Assembly (NCBI GenBank): GCA_019116585.1
Contig: DXBJ01000021.1
Coordinates: 16,781-80,780, forward strand
Reading direction: 5' to 3'
Source of the DNA: Candidatus Faecalibacterium gallistercoris
Lineage (GTDB): Bacteria > Bacillota > Clostridia > Oscillospirales > Ruminococcaceae
Length of the DNA stretch: 64,000 nt
Shown here in pieces: positions 17,108 through 26,085 of this stretch (position 1 is its first letter; each line of letters opens with the position of its first letter). Below the pieces are notes generated by a model. It saw nothing but the letters and a program-made list of their open reading frames with translations. It was not told the DNA's origin and did not search any database. Made by a program: the position numbers and the translations under genes.

Positions 17108-17150
17108 AAAACCCCCGCCCCCTGCATAAGGCAGAGGGCGGGGGTTTGTT
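17108..17150 (+). terminator. Terminator after the toxin remnant
   Basis: Stem ACCCCCGCCCCCTGC..GCAGAGGGCGGGGGTTT; T-run on the plus strand and A-run on the other side, so it may also end the convergent proS transcript. Confidence 0.8.
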
Positions 17151-17198
17151 TGCCGTGTAGTACGGGGGCTCCTGCGGGGGCAGGGGCCGGAGGGGGCG

Positions 17199-18638
17199 TT
17201 AGTAGGCGATGCCCCAGTAGATCATGGTCTTGGCGGGCTTGCCGCAGATGGGGCAGACCTCGCCGATCTGCTCCTGCTCAAAGGGCATGCAGCGGCTGGA
17301 CAGGCCCACTTCTTCCTTCATCTTCAGCTCGCAGTCGAGGTCGCCGCACCACATGGTCTTGATGTAGCCGGTGTCGGCGGCGGCCAGGGCCTTGACCTCG
17401 TCCATGGTCCGGGCGGCCCAGGTGCGCTTTTCGCGGTTTTCCAGGGCGCGCTGGTACAGGTCGCGGGTCAGGCTGTCCAGCAGGGCGGGGATGACGGTGG
17501 GCAGCTCGTCCAGGCTGACAAAGGTCTTTTCGCGGGTGTCGCGGCGGACCAGGACGCACTGGTTCTTTTCCAGGTCCTTGGGGCCCAGCTCCAGGCGGAG
17601 GGGCACGCCCTTCATCTCCCACTGGCTGAACTTCCAGCCGGGGGCGTTGTCGCTGTCGTCCAGCTTGACCCGGGCGTACCGGCCGATGCTGGCGGCCACC
17701 TCGGCGGCCTTTTCGGCCACGCCGGGCTTGTGGGGCGCGATGGGCACCACCACCACCTGCCAGGGCGCAATGGCCGGGGGCAGGATCAGGCCGTCGTCGT
17801 CGCCGTGGGTCATGATGATGGCGCCCACCAGGCGGGTGGAGACGCCCCAGCTGGTCTGGAAGGGGTAGTGCAGCTGGTTGTCCCGGCCGGTGAAGGTGAC
17901 GTCGTAAGCACGGCTGAATTTGTCGCCGAAGTAGTGGCTGGTGCCGCTCTGCAGGGCCTTGCCGTCCTTCATCATGGCCTCGATGGTATAGGTGGCCTCG
18001 GCGCCGGCAAACTTTTCCTTGTCGGTCTTGCGGCCCTTGACCACGGGGATGGCCAGGTCGTCCTCACAAAAGCTGGCGTAGCAGTTCAGCTGGGCCATGG
18101 TCTCGGCCTCGGCTTCGGCGGCGGTCTCGTGGATGGTGTGGCCCTCCTGCCACCAGAACTCCCGGCTGCGCAGGAAGGGGCGGGTGGTCTTTTCCCACCG
18201 GATGACGCTGCACCACTGGTTGTACTTCATGGGCAGCTCACGGTAGCTGTGCAGCACCCGGGACCAGTGGTCGCAGAACATGGTCTCGCTGGTGGGGCGG
18301 ACGGCCAGCCGCTCTTCCAGCTCCTCGCTGCCGCCCATGGTCACCCAGGCGGCCTCGGGGGCAAAGCCCTCCACCAGCTCGCCCTCTTTCCGCAGCAGGC
18401 TCTCGGGGATCAGCACCGGCATGGCCACGTTCTCGTGGCCGGTGGCCTTGAAGCGGGCGTCCAGGTTTTTCTGGATGTTTTCCCAGATCGCCTGGCCGTA
18501 GGGCCGCAGGATGATGAAGCCCTTCATGCTGGAATACTCCACCAGCTCGGCCTTGAGGCAGATGTCGGTGTACCACTGGGCAAAGTTCTCTTCCTGGCTG
18601 GTGATGGCCTGGACCAGTTTTTTCGTCTCTTTTGCCAT
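17199..18638 (-). CDS. proS: Prolyl-tRNA synthetase (short, archaeal/eukaryotic type)
   Basis: A 479-residue class II synthetase that charges tRNA-Pro. Motif 2 is visible around QWCSVIRWEKTTRPFLRSRE and motif 3 around GVSTRLVGAIIMTHGDDDG. The anticodon-binding domain follows (VVVVPIAPHK). The C-terminal extension has four cysteines (CGDLDC ... CPICGK) for a zinc site and ends in Tyr, both hallmarks of the ProS type 3 form; the bacterial editing insertion is absent. ATG 18638 was chosen over a GTG 24 bases upstream because AGAGAGG precedes it. It is transcribed away from acpP; a 160-base GC-rich gap separates them. Confidence 0.95.
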   Translation of the reverse strand: MAKETKKLVQAITSQEENFAQWYTDICLKAELVEYSSMKGFIILRPYGQAIWENIQKNLDARFKATGHENVAMPVLIPESLLRKEGELVEGFAPEAAWVTMGGSEELEERLAVRPTSETMFCDHWSRVLHSYRELPMKYNQWCSVIRWEKTTRPFLRSREFWWQEGHTIHETAAEAEAETMAQLNCYASFCEDDLAIPVVKGRKTDKEKFAGAEATYTIEAMMKDGKALQSGTSHYFGDKFSRAYDVTFTGRDNQLHYPFQTSWGVSTRLVGAIIMTHGDDDGLILPPAIAPWQVVVVPIAPHKPGVAEKAAEVAASIGRYARVKLDDSDNAPGWKFSQWEMKGVPLRLELGPKDLEKNQCVLVRRDTREKTFVSLDELPTVIPALLDSLTRDLYQRALENREKRTWAARTMDEVKALAAADTGYIKTMWCGDLDCELKMKEEVGLSSRCMPFEQEQIGEVCPICGKPAKTMIYWGIAY

Positions 18639-18815
18639 TCTTGTTCCGTTCCTCTCTATCACGGCCGTGCGCCAAAGGGGGCATGGCCCCTTCCGCCCCG
18701 GCCCGAAATCAAAAAATCCAAACCTGCCGCCCGCCCCGGGGCAGTGCCCGCCGCCCGCCGCAGGCAGGGGCGTCCGGGCAGAGCGCCGCAGCGCCGGGGC
18801 AGTGCCGGCGCCGCA

Positions 18816-19052
18816 TCAGCCCAGCTGGCTGTCCACAAAGCGGACCACGTCGCCCACGGTGTGCAGGTTCTCGATGGCGTCGTCGGGCACCTCGATGCCA
18901 AACTCGTCCTCCAGGGTCATGACCATGTCCACGATGTCCAGGCTGTCGGCCTCGAAATCGTTCAGCAGGTCGCTGTCCATGGTGATCTGGCTGGCGTCAA
19001 CGCCCAGCTGCTCGGCCAAAAAGCCGCGGATCTTCTCAAAAGTGCTGTCCAT
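18816..19052 (-). CDS. acpP: Acyl carrier protein
   Basis: A 78-residue acidic carrier protein for fatty acid synthesis. The phosphopantetheine attachment Ser lies in the canonical motif DFEADSLDIVDMVM, about residue 37, and the whole length matches AcpP. It stands apart from any fab genes, so it may be a second or housekeeping copy. Its start has GGAGACATCCC upstream, and a good promoter is present at 19126-19154. Confidence 0.95.
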   Translation of the reverse strand: MDSTFEKIRGFLAEQLGVDASQITMDSDLLNDFEADSLDIVDMVMTLEDEFGIEVPDDAIENLHTVGDVVRFVDSQLG

Positions 19053-19125
19053 AATGGGATGTCTCCTTTGTTCATTCCTCTTTTTTCAGTGCCTGGCAGG
19101 GCCGCGGCACAAAGTTCCTCTTATG

Positions 19126-19154
19126 TTTATAGCGTAAGGGCCTGCCATTGTCAA
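19126..19154 (-). promoter_or_regulatory. Promoter of acpP
   Basis: Read on the minus strand: -35 TTGACA (19149-19154), 17-base spacer, -10 TATAAA (19126-19131). Leader about 70 bases. Confidence 0.75.
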
Positions 19155-19193
19155 GCCCTGTTTTGCGATTCTGGCGAAAATTGGCCTTGCCGC

Positions 19194-19222
19194 TTGTCAG
19201 AAAGCGGTTCAGCCATTATAAT
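19194..19222 (+). promoter_or_regulatory. Promoter of the dapF operon
   Basis: -35 TTGTCA (19194-19199), 17-base spacer, -10 TATAAT (19217-19222), about 60 bases before the dapF ATG. It is divergent from the acpP promoter. Confidence 0.75.
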
Positions 19223-19282
19223 AAGAAGGAGCGGACCCCGGGCGCGCCGGATGCGCCCGGGACGCAAGAGGGGAGGCAAACG

Positions 19283-20131
19283 ATGGACTTAGCTTTTACC
19301 AAGATGCAGGGCTGCGCCAACGATTATATCTACCTGGACTGCCGCACCGGGGGCCTGCCCCGGGAAATCGAAGCCCTGGCCCGGCGGCTGTCGGCCCGGC
19401 ACGTTTCGGTGGGGGCGGACGGGGTGATCTGCATCTGCGCGCCCTGGACGCCGGGGGCGGTGGCCGCCATGCGGATCTTCAACGCCGACGGCAGCGAGGG
19501 CAAAATGTGCGGCAACGGCATCCGCTGCGTGGCCCAGTGGCTGCGCACCCACGACGAGGCCTGCGCCGGGCTGGACGAGATGCACATCGACACCATGAGC
19601 GGCCCGCGGACCCTGCGCTGGCAGGGGCCGGGCCAGTGGCAGGTGGAGATGGGCTGCTACAGCACCCTGGCCGCCGACCTGCCCGCCCTGCATATGGGGG
19701 CGGGGCCCCTGGTGGGCTGCACCCTGGCCGCCGCCGGGCGGGACTGGACCGTCACCTGCGTCAGCGTGGGCAACCCCCACTGTGTGACGGTGGTGGAGGA
19801 TGTGGATGGCCTGGACCTGGCCGCCATCGGCCCGGCCTTTGAGCGGCACGAGAACTTCCCCGAGCGGATCAACGCCGAGTTTGTCCAGAAGCTGGACGAC
19901 ACCCGCATCCGGATGCGGGTGTGGGAGCGGGGCAGCGGCGAGACCTGGGCCTGCGGCACCGGGGCCTGCGCCTCGGTGGCCGCCCTGACCGAGCGGGGGC
20001 TCGTCCCTGCCGGGCAGGACATCCAGGTGGAGCTGCGGGGGGGCGTGCTGGCCATCCGGGTGCTGCCCGGCCGCCGGCTGCTCATGACGGGGCCCGCCGT
20101 CACCGTCTGCGAGGGCATCGCAAAGCTGTAA
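19283..20131 (+). CDS. dapF: Diaminopimelate epimerase
   Basis: A 282-residue cytoplasmic racemase that converts LL- to meso-diaminopimelate for lysine and peptidoglycan. The two catalytic cysteines are in MCGNGIRC (about residue 76) and ACGTGACA (about residue 224), and FNADGSEG lies just before the first. ATG 19283 has GGGAGG 6-8 bases upstream. It is the first gene of a dapF-dapL-yhcH-GNAT operon, 35 bases before dapL. Together with DapL it completes the aminotransferase route of diaminopimelate synthesis, which skips succinyl or acetyl intermediates. Confidence 0.96.
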   Translation: MDLAFTKMQGCANDYIYLDCRTGGLPREIEALARRLSARHVSVGADGVICICAPWTPGAVAAMRIFNADGSEGKMCGNGIRCVAQWLRTHDEACAGLDEMHIDTMSGPRTLRWQGPGQWQVEMGCYSTLAADLPALHMGAGPLVGCTLAAAGRDWTVTCVSVGNPHCVTVVEDVDGLDLAAIGPAFERHENFPERINAEFVQKLDDTRIRMRVWERGSGETWACGTGACASVAALTERGLVPAGQDIQVELRGGVLAIRVLPGRRLLMTGPAVTVCEGIAKL

Positions 20132-20166
20132 ACACAGACCCGGCCGCAAGAAAAGGAGATACTGCT

Positions 20167-21360
20167 ATGAAGATGAACCAGCATTATAACGAGCTCAAGG
20201 CCAGCTACCTCTTTGTGGACATCAACCACCGGGTGGCGGCCTTCCAGAAAGCCCACCCGGACCGGGAGGTGATCCGCCTGGGCATCGGGGACGTGACCCG
20301 GCCCCTGGCGGGCAGCGTGGTCAAGGCCATGCAGGAGGCGGTGGCCGAGATGGGCACCGCCGCAGGCTTCCACGGCTACGGCCCCGAGCAGGGCTATGAC
20401 TTCCTGCGCGAGGCGGTGCAGGGCTACTACGCCGGCCGGGGCGTCCGGCTGGAGGCGGACGAGATCTTTATCAGCGACGGCGCCAAGAGCGACCTGGCCA
20501 ACATCCTGGGCCTGTTCAGCGAGGAGAACACCGTCCTGGTGCCCGACCCGGTCTACCCCACCTATGTGGACGACAACGTTACCGACGGCCGCAAGATCGT
20601 CTATGCACCCACCAGCGAGGCAAACGGCTTTTTGGCCATGCCCGACCCCGCCGTCCGGGCCGACATCATCTATATCTGCAGCCCCAACAACCCCACCGGC
20701 GCCGCCTATGACCGCGCCCAGCTCAAGGCGTGGGTGGACTACGCCAAAGCCAACGGCGCGGTGATCCTGTACGACGCCGCCTACGAGTGCTTTGTCTCGG
20801 AAGAGGGGCTGGCCCGCAGCATCTTTGAGGTGGAGGGCGCGCGGGAATGCGCCATCGAGATCTGCTCCTTCTCCAAGATCGCGGGCTTTACCGGCACCCG
20901 CTGCGGCTACACCGTGGTGCCCCACCAGCTGGAGCGGGAGGGGATGAACCTGAACAAGCTCTGGCTCCGCCGCCAGACCACCAAGTTCAACGGGGTGCCC
21001 TATATCGTCCAGCGGGGCGCGGCGGCCGTTTTCAGCCCCGAGGGGATGGCCGAGATCCAGGCCAACCTGGACTACTACCGCCGGAACGCCAAAGTCATTG
21101 CCGACGCCCTGAACGAATGCGGCGTGTGGTACTGCGGCGGCCACAACAGCCCCTACATCTGGCTGCGGTGCCCCGGCAACATGGACAGCTGGACCTTCTT
21201 TGACTGGCTGCTGGAGCACGCCGGCGTGGTGGGCACCCCGGGCGTGGGCTTTGGCCCCTGCGGCGAGGGCTACTTCCGCCTGACCGCTTTCGGCGACGCC
21301 GAAAAGACCCGCCTGGCCGCCCAGCGCATCAAGGACGCCGTGCTGTCTCTGAGCAAGTGA
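20167..21360 (+). CDS. dapL: LL-diaminopimelate aminotransferase
   Basis: A 397-residue PLP enzyme that makes LL-diaminopimelate directly from tetrahydrodipicolinate with glutamate as amino donor. It has the class I aminotransferase pattern: LGIGDVTRPL near the N-terminus, GYGPEQGY, YICSPNNPTGA, and the PLP lysine in CSFSKIAGFTGTRCGY. The length and the DVTRPL motif are specific for DapL. Start ATG with AAGGAG 9 bases upstream. It is coupled with dapF. The pair indicates an organism of the Clostridia or related group that uses the DapL route. Confidence 0.96.
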   Translation: MKMNQHYNELKASYLFVDINHRVAAFQKAHPDREVIRLGIGDVTRPLAGSVVKAMQEAVAEMGTAAGFHGYGPEQGYDFLREAVQGYYAGRGVRLEADEIFISDGAKSDLANILGLFSEENTVLVPDPVYPTYVDDNVTDGRKIVYAPTSEANGFLAMPDPAVRADIIYICSPNNPTGAAYDRAQLKAWVDYAKANGAVILYDAAYECFVSEEGLARSIFEVEGARECAIEICSFSKIAGFTGTRCGYTVVPHQLEREGMNLNKLWLRRQTTKFNGVPYIVQRGAAAVFSPEGMAEIQANLDYYRRNAKVIADALNECGVWYCGGHNSPYIWLRCPGNMDSWTFFDWLLEHAGVVGTPGVGFGPCGEGYFRLTAFGDAEKTRLAAQRIKDAVLSLSK

Positions 21361-21367
21361 GGAAACC

Positions 21368-21844
21368 ATGATTTTTGATACCCTGAACAACCTGCCCAAC
21401 TACCTGGGCATCAGCCCGCATCTGGACACCGCCATCGAATACATCATGGCCCGGGACATCGCCACCCTGCCCGAAGGCCGCACCCGCGTGGACGGGGAAG
21501 CGGTGACGGTGGAGGTGCGCACCCTGACCCCCCAAAGCGGGGAGAAGGCGGACTTCGTCTGCCGGGAGGGCTGCCTGACCCTGCTGACCGACCTGGCCGG
21601 CAGTGAGATGTTTGAAGTCTCGCTGGGGGAGTTTGCGGTCAAGAAGCCGGCCGCCGGGGACGCGCCCGCCTGCGGCAGCGCCCCCACCAGCGCGGCGGGG
21701 ATGCTCTGCGAGGGGCGGTTTGCCCTGTTCCTGGCAGGGGAGCCCTACAAGGCGGGCATCAAGGCCCAGGGCTGCGGCAAAGTGAAGCAGGCGGCCTTCC
21801 TCATCGCCCTGGACGAGGGCGCCGGGGAGGACGCGGAAACCTGA
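21368..21844 (+). CDS. YhcH/YjgK/YiaL family protein
   Basis: A 158-residue beta-rich protein (DUF386). Relatives are linked to sialic-acid and anomeric sugar metabolism in other bacteria, but a general role is not settled. The start reads MIFDTLNNLPNYLG, typical for the family, and the late part has RFALFLAGEPYKAG and VKQAAFLIALD. It begins 7 bases after the dapL stop with GAGG as RBS, so it belongs to the dap operon; the link with diaminopimelate is unclear. No motif break is visible. Confidence 0.88.
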   Translation: MIFDTLNNLPNYLGISPHLDTAIEYIMARDIATLPEGRTRVDGEAVTVEVRTLTPQSGEKADFVCREGCLTLLTDLAGSEMFEVSLGEFAVKKPAAGDAPACGSAPTSAAGMLCEGRFALFLAGEPYKAGIKAQGCGKVKQAAFLIALDEGAGEDAET

Positions 21845-21880
21845 ATCTGCACCCATACGTTGAAAGGGAGGGGATGTAGT

Positions 21881-22402
21881 ATGAAGATCGAGACCATCGA
21901 GACCCCGCGCCTGGCGCTGCGCGGTTTTACGCCGGAGGACGCGCCCTTTGCCATCAGCCTGTGGAACGACCCGGTCACCGGGCGGTGGCTGTCGGACCCG
22001 GCCCTGGAGGCCATCCCCGACATCGAGGCCTACACCAAGTCGGTGGAGGGGCTGGGGGACTCTTTGGACTGCTGCCACCTGGTGGCGGTGGACCGGGCCA
22101 CCGGCCAACGGATCGGCACCTGCAGCTTTGTGCCGGAAAACGGCGGCCGCAGCTACGACATCGCCTACGCCGTCCACCCCGACTTCCAGCGGCAGGGCTA
22201 CGGCACCGAGATCGTGGAAGGGCTGATCGGCTATGCCCGCTCCCGCCGGGCCAATGCGGTGACCATCTGCATCGCCCGGGAGAACGCCGCCTCCAACGCC
22301 CTGGCCCGCAAGGTGGGCGCCCTCATCATCGCGGAGAGCAGCTACACCAAGGGGGGCACCAACGAGACGATCCCCGATTACCTCTACGAGCTGAAACTGT
22401 AA
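21881..22402 (+). CDS. GNAT acetyltransferase (RimJ/RimL type)
   Basis: A 173-residue N-acetyltransferase. It opens IETPRLALRGFTPEDAP, the usual RimJ-type start, and has the acetyl-CoA loop HPDFQRQGYGTEIVEGLIGYA, where RQGYGT is the Q/RxxGxG/A motif. The acceptor (protein N-terminus, antibiotic or amino acid) is not predictable. ATG 21881 follows GGGAGGGG; an ATG at 21860 lies before that RBS and is rejected. Last gene of the dap operon; a strong bidirectional terminator follows. Confidence 0.88.
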   Translation: MKIETIETPRLALRGFTPEDAPFAISLWNDPVTGRWLSDPALEAIPDIEAYTKSVEGLGDSLDCCHLVAVDRATGQRIGTCSFVPENGGRSYDIAYAVHPDFQRQGYGTEIVEGLIGYARSRRANAVTICIARENAASNALARKVGALIIAESSYTKGGTNETIPDYLYELKL

Positions 22403-22427
22403 ACCGTGCCGCCCCTGCGGCGCGCAA

Positions 22428-22467
22428 AAACGCCCCCGCATCCGGGTCCGGACGCGGGGGCGTTTGC
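22428..22467. terminator. Bidirectional terminator between GNAT and SPFH genes
   Basis: AAAACGCCCCCGC and GCGGGGGCGTTT pair around ATCCGGGTCCGGAC. It lies between convergent genes. Confidence 0.85.
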
Positions 22468-22478
22468 TGTTGGGGGTG

Positions 22479-23393
22479 TCACTCGGTGGGTTTGGGATCG
22501 GTCAGCAGCTCCGCGATGGAGGGCACCATCGCGCCGAGGTTCTGCAGCTCGGAGGGGATGATGATCTTGGTGGCCTTGCCGTTGGCCACTTTGGCCAGGG
22601 TGTCCAGGCTGCGCAGGGCGATCACCTTGCCGTCCGGGTCGGCCTCGTTCAGCAGCCGGATGGCGTCGGCCTCGGCCTGCTGCACCGCCAGGATGGCCTG
22701 GGCCTCGCCCTCGGCCTCCAGGATGCGCTGCTGCTTGATGGCGTCGGCCCGCAGGATGGCGGCCTCCTTTTCGCCTTCGGCGGCGGTGATGGCGGCCTGC
22801 TTTTCGCCCTCGGCCTTGAGGATGACGGCCCGCTTTTCACGCTCGGCCTTCATCTGCTTCTCCATGGCGTCCTGGATCTCGGCGGGGGGCATGATGTTCT
22901 TGACCTCCACCCGGTTGACCTTGATGCCCCACTTGTCGGTGGCCTCGTCCAGGATGGCGGTGATCTTCGAGTTGATGACGTCCCGGCTGGACAGGGTGTG
23001 GTCCAGCTCCATCTCGCCGATGATGTTGCGCAGGGTGGTGGCGCACAGGCTCTCCAGCGCGGCGATGGGCTGGTTGACGCCGTAAGTATACAGCTTGGCG
23101 TCCATCACCTGGAAGAACACCACCGTGTCGATCTGGATGGTGACGTTATCCCGGGTGATGACGGGCTGGGGCGGGAAATCGCCCACCTGCTCTTTCAGGC
23201 TGACCTTTTTGGCCACCCGCTCGATGAAGGGGATCTTGACATGCAGGCCGGCCTCCCAGGTGGACGAGTAGACGCCCAGCCGCTCGATGACAAAGACGGT
23301 GGACTGGGGCACGATGACGATGTTGGTCACCACGATGAGGACGACCACAAGGATCAGCGCCAGGATCAGGAAAAACATGAGTGCGGTCATCAT
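22479..23393 (-). CDS. SPFH/stomatin-like membrane protein (QmcA/HflC type)
   Basis: A 304-residue paraslipin-like protein. One N-terminal membrane segment (FFLILALILVVVLIVVTNIV) is followed by the SPFH domain (VIERLGVYSSTWEAGLHVKIPF, VQIDTVVFFQV, ALESLCATTLRNIIGEMELD). A long charged Ala/Glu coiled coil (KAEGEKQAAITAAEGEKEAA) follows, and a short tail ends it. Such proteins form large ring cages in membrane microdomains and work with NfeD partners. ATG at 23393 or 23390; AGGAG is 11 bases upstream. The NfeD gene lies directly upstream, forming the standard pair. Confidence 0.93.
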   Translation of the reverse strand: MMTALMFFLILALILVVVLIVVTNIVIVPQSTVFVIERLGVYSSTWEAGLHVKIPFIERVAKKVSLKEQVGDFPPQPVITRDNVTIQIDTVVFFQVMDAKLYTYGVNQPIAALESLCATTLRNIIGEMELDHTLSSRDVINSKITAILDEATDKWGIKVNRVEVKNIMPPAEIQDAMEKQMKAEREKRAVILKAEGEKQAAITAAEGEKEAAILRADAIKQQRILEAEGEAQAILAVQQAEADAIRLLNEADPDGKVIALRSLDTLAKVANGKATKIIIPSELQNLGAMVPSIAELLTDPKPTE

Positions 23394-23419
23394 AAGGTCA
23401 TACGCTCCTTTCTTGGCTG

Positions 23420-23869
23420 TCAGTTGGCCTGCACAGGCGTTTCGATGGGGACGGGCTCGACGATCAGGGTGGTGCTGCGGATGGCGGCCACCCGGCACTT
23501 GTCGCCGGGGGCAAAGGAGACGCCGGGCACGGCCTGGGCGTTCCAGTCCACGCCGTCCAGCCGGGCGCGGCCGGGGGCGCCGTCAGCGACGGGGGTCAGG
23601 ATGGTGGCGGTGCGGCCGATGTTCAGGTCCCCGTTGGTGGGGGTGGCGGGCCGGCGCAGCCTGGCCGCCAGCGGCCGCAGGGCCAGCAGGCAGAGGATGC
23701 TCACCGCCACAAAGACCGCCGACTGGGCCTGCAGGCTGTCGGTGAACAGACAGCTGATGAGGGCGGCGGCCCCGCCTACCGCGAACCATACCGACACCAG
23801 GTTGAAGGTGGTGGCCTCGATGAACACGAGGACGATGGTGGCGACCAGCCACCCAATGGCTTGCAGCAT
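23420..23869 (-). CDS. NfeD-family membrane protein
   Basis: A 149-residue short NfeD (NfeD1b type) without a protease domain. The first 80 residues hold about three membrane segments, including VATIVLVFIEATTFNLVSVW. The C-terminal part is an OB-fold (IGRTATILTPVADGAPGRARLDGVDW). It partners the downstream SPFH protein, 26 bases away, in membrane organisation. ATG 23869 with AAGGAG; the frame upstream of it has no RBS. The leader contains nothing recognisable. Confidence 0.9.
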   Translation of the reverse strand: MLQAIGWLVATIVLVFIEATTFNLVSVWFAVGGAAALISCLFTDSLQAQSAVFVAVSILCLLALRPLAARLRRPATPTNGDLNIGRTATILTPVADGAPGRARLDGVDWNAQAVPGVSFAPGDKCRVAAIRSTTLIVEPVPIETPVQAN

Positions 23870-24004
23870 AGGTACTCCTTCCTTGCTAAAGGGCGCGGCA
23901 GGGATGCCGTGCCTTACCTCTACTATATTCATTTCCGGGGGCGAGGTCAAGCGTTTTCGGCAGGAAGAGCCGCACTGCCCCACAAGTTTAGCACAAGCAA
24001 CAAA

Positions 24005-24033
24005 AAAGCCCGGCACATTTTGGCGTGCCGGGT
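24005..24033 (-). terminator. Terminator downstream of the GH13 gene
   Basis: On the minus strand CACCCGGCACGCC pairs with GTGCCGGG and is followed by CTTTTTTG. It lies about 145 bases beyond the GH13 stop. The stretch between (24034-24177) has another GC-rich hairpin but no gene. Confidence 0.75.
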
Positions 24034-24177
24034 GAATATTGCGTGCAATTTTTCAAAAGATGCCGAAAATAGGAAGGAAATCTCTTGAAAAACAAAGCAC
24101 TTTTCCATGCCTGCCGGGCAGCGCGTGTGCAGGCCGGATGGGTCCGGCGGCCTGCCGCAGGCAGGGAGCGTGGGAAA

Positions 24178-26034
24178 TCAGAGGTAATCGTAATAGCTGT
24201 GGTTGGGGTTGTGGCCCAGCTCCTCCACCGTGATGGTAAAGCCCATGGGGTTCACCTCGGTGAATTTGCCGCTGGCCAGCCGCTCCACGATCAGGTGGTC
24301 GGTGCGGTTGGCGATGATCTCGGCGGTCTCGTCCTCGCCCACCCGCTGGTAGTGCAGGATGCCCCCCTCGGCCCGCAGCACCCGCAGCTCCCCCTCCCGG
24401 AAGGCGTCGCAGGTGCGGCGCAGCTCGGCCAGCTGGCTGATGACCGGGCGCAGCCGCTCCTCGTGGCTGTCCCAGAGGTAAAAGCCCCGGTTGAAGGGGT
24501 CGCGGTAGCCCTGCATGGCGATCTCGTCGCCGTAGTAGACGCAGGGCACCCCCGGCAGGGTGAAGATGATGGCGTAGGCCATTTTGAGCAGGATCAGCCC
24601 TTCCTCATAGGCTTCGCCGGCGACGCTGCGCCCGCTCTGCCAGGCGCGGCCCCGGCCGTTTGCCGGCTCGTCGGCAATGACGGTCATGGCCCGCTCGGTG
24701 TCGTGGGTGGACAGGAAGTTCAGGGCCGTGTGCAGGGCGGGGGCGGGGTAGTGGTCGCAGATGGAGAGGATCTCGTCCATGGCGTCCTCGGCAGGCTTGC
24801 CCCGGACAAAGTCCAGCACCGCATTTTTGAAGGGGTAGTTCATCACGCTGTCCAGCCCGCGGCCCAGCAGGTAGGTGCGCCGCTGGCCGTAGCCGTACTT
24901 GGTGGTGGCGTCCTCCCACACCTCGCCGATCAGCAGCTTGTCCTCGCCGTGGGCCTTGACGGCGGCGCGGATCTTTTCGATGAAGGTGTCGGGCAGCTCG
25001 TCGGCCACGTCCAGCCGGAAGCCGGCCGCCCCCCGGCTCAGCCAGGTGTCGATCACCCCGCCCTTGCCGGTGATGAACTCCACGTAGGAGGGGTCCTCCT
25101 CGTTGACCTCGGGCAGGGTCTCGAAGCCCCACCAGCTGCGGTAGCCGCCCTTGTACCAGGGGGCAAAGTCGTACCAGCTGCGGTAGGGGGAGTGCTCGTC
25201 CCGCCAGGCGCCGCCGCTGCCGTACCGGCCTTCCCGGTTGAAGTAGAGGCTGTCCGACCCGGTATGGCTGAACACCCCGTCCAGGATGATGCGGATGCCA
25301 AAGCGGGCGGCCTCCCGGCACAGGTCCTTGAAGTCCTGGTTGGTGCCCAGCAGGGGGTCCACGTTGCGGTAGTTGGCGGTGTTGTACCGGTGGTTGGAGT
25401 GGGCCTCGAAGATGGGGTTCAGGTAGAGATACGTCACCCCCAGCTGATGCAGGTAGGGCAGCTTGAGCTGGATGCCCTTCAGGTCCCCGCCGAAATAATC
25501 GTTGTTCAAAAGGCCGCCGGTCTCGTTGGGCTCCCAGGCGGGCTCGGCGTGCTTGTCGGCCTGGTAGAACCGGTCGGCAAAGGGGATGTGCTTGTTTTCG
25601 ATCCCTTCGCAGAAGCGGTCGGGGAAGATCTGGTAGAACACCCCGCCCTTGACGCAGCCGGGGGTCTGGAAATCGGGGTGGTACACCGTCAGCTGCCAGC
25701 GCTCGCCCTCCTGCCAGGAGAGGACGCCCTGGCCCATCTTGCCCCGGTAGATGCGCCGGAAGTCGGTGTACAGGTCAAAGTAGTAGAAGTACAGCCCCGC
25801 GTCCTGGACCTGCACGTCCACCGAAAAGTGGTTGAGGCCGGGGGTCTGGCCGTCGAAGGTCATCCGGTAAAAGACGGGCACGTCCCCGGGGCCCTCCTTC
25901 TGCAGGACGAGGTGGGGGTCCACATAGCCCAGCTCCTGGGGGATGGTCAGGGCCAGGTGGAGGGTCTGCCCGGCGGGCAGGGCGCCGAAGGGGCGCTTGT
26001 AATAGGTGTCGCAGCTGTTGAACAGGCAATCCAA
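24178..26034 (-). CDS. GH13 alpha-amylase-family enzyme (neopullulanase/cyclomaltodextrinase-like)
   Basis: A 618-residue cytoplasmic glycosidase that probably cuts alpha-1,4 (and perhaps 1,6) bonds of maltodextrins or glycogen. An N-terminal beta domain is followed by the TIM barrel with all GH13 regions: DGVFSHTG (region I), GFRLDVADE with the nucleophile Asp (II), LLIGEVWED with the acid Glu (III) and FLSTHDTER with the third Asp (IV). The start is TTG 26034, with AAAGGA 10 bases upstream; no better start exists. It follows glgP on the same strand, separated by a terminator, and both work in glycogen/maltodextrin breakdown. Confidence 0.9.
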   Translation of the reverse strand: MDCLFNSCDTYYKRPFGALPAGQTLHLALTIPQELGYVDPHLVLQKEGPGDVPVFYRMTFDGQTPGLNHFSVDVQVQDAGLYFYYFDLYTDFRRIYRGKMGQGVLSWQEGERWQLTVYHPDFQTPGCVKGGVFYQIFPDRFCEGIENKHIPFADRFYQADKHAEPAWEPNETGGLLNNDYFGGDLKGIQLKLPYLHQLGVTYLYLNPIFEAHSNHRYNTANYRNVDPLLGTNQDFKDLCREAARFGIRIILDGVFSHTGSDSLYFNREGRYGSGGAWRDEHSPYRSWYDFAPWYKGGYRSWWGFETLPEVNEEDPSYVEFITGKGGVIDTWLSRGAAGFRLDVADELPDTFIEKIRAAVKAHGEDKLLIGEVWEDATTKYGYGQRRTYLLGRGLDSVMNYPFKNAVLDFVRGKPAEDAMDEILSICDHYPAPALHTALNFLSTHDTERAMTVIADEPANGRGRAWQSGRSVAGEAYEEGLILLKMAYAIIFTLPGVPCVYYGDEIAMQGYRDPFNRGFYLWDSHEERLRPVISQLAELRRTCDAFREGELRVLRAEGGILHYQRVGEDETAEIIANRTDHLIVERLASGKFTEVNPMGFTITVEELGHNPNHSYYDYL

Positions 26035-26049
26035 GATCGGTCGTTCCTT

Positions 26050-26085
26050 TCAAAAAAGCCCGGAGCGCTTCTGCTCCGGGCTTTG
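26050..26085. terminator. Terminator between glgP and GH13
   Basis: AAAGCCCGGAGC pairs with GCTCCGGGCTTT around GCTTCT; A- and T-runs on both sides make it bidirectional. It ends the glgP transcript. The next 150 bases to the glgP stop hold no gene. Confidence 0.85.

Noticed and set aside
18660..18815. Direct repeats CGGGGCAGTGCC between proS and acpP
   Set aside because: Two short GC-rich matches in a very GC-rich gap; too short and isolated to call an element. They may be part of the acpP terminator, which I could not define well.
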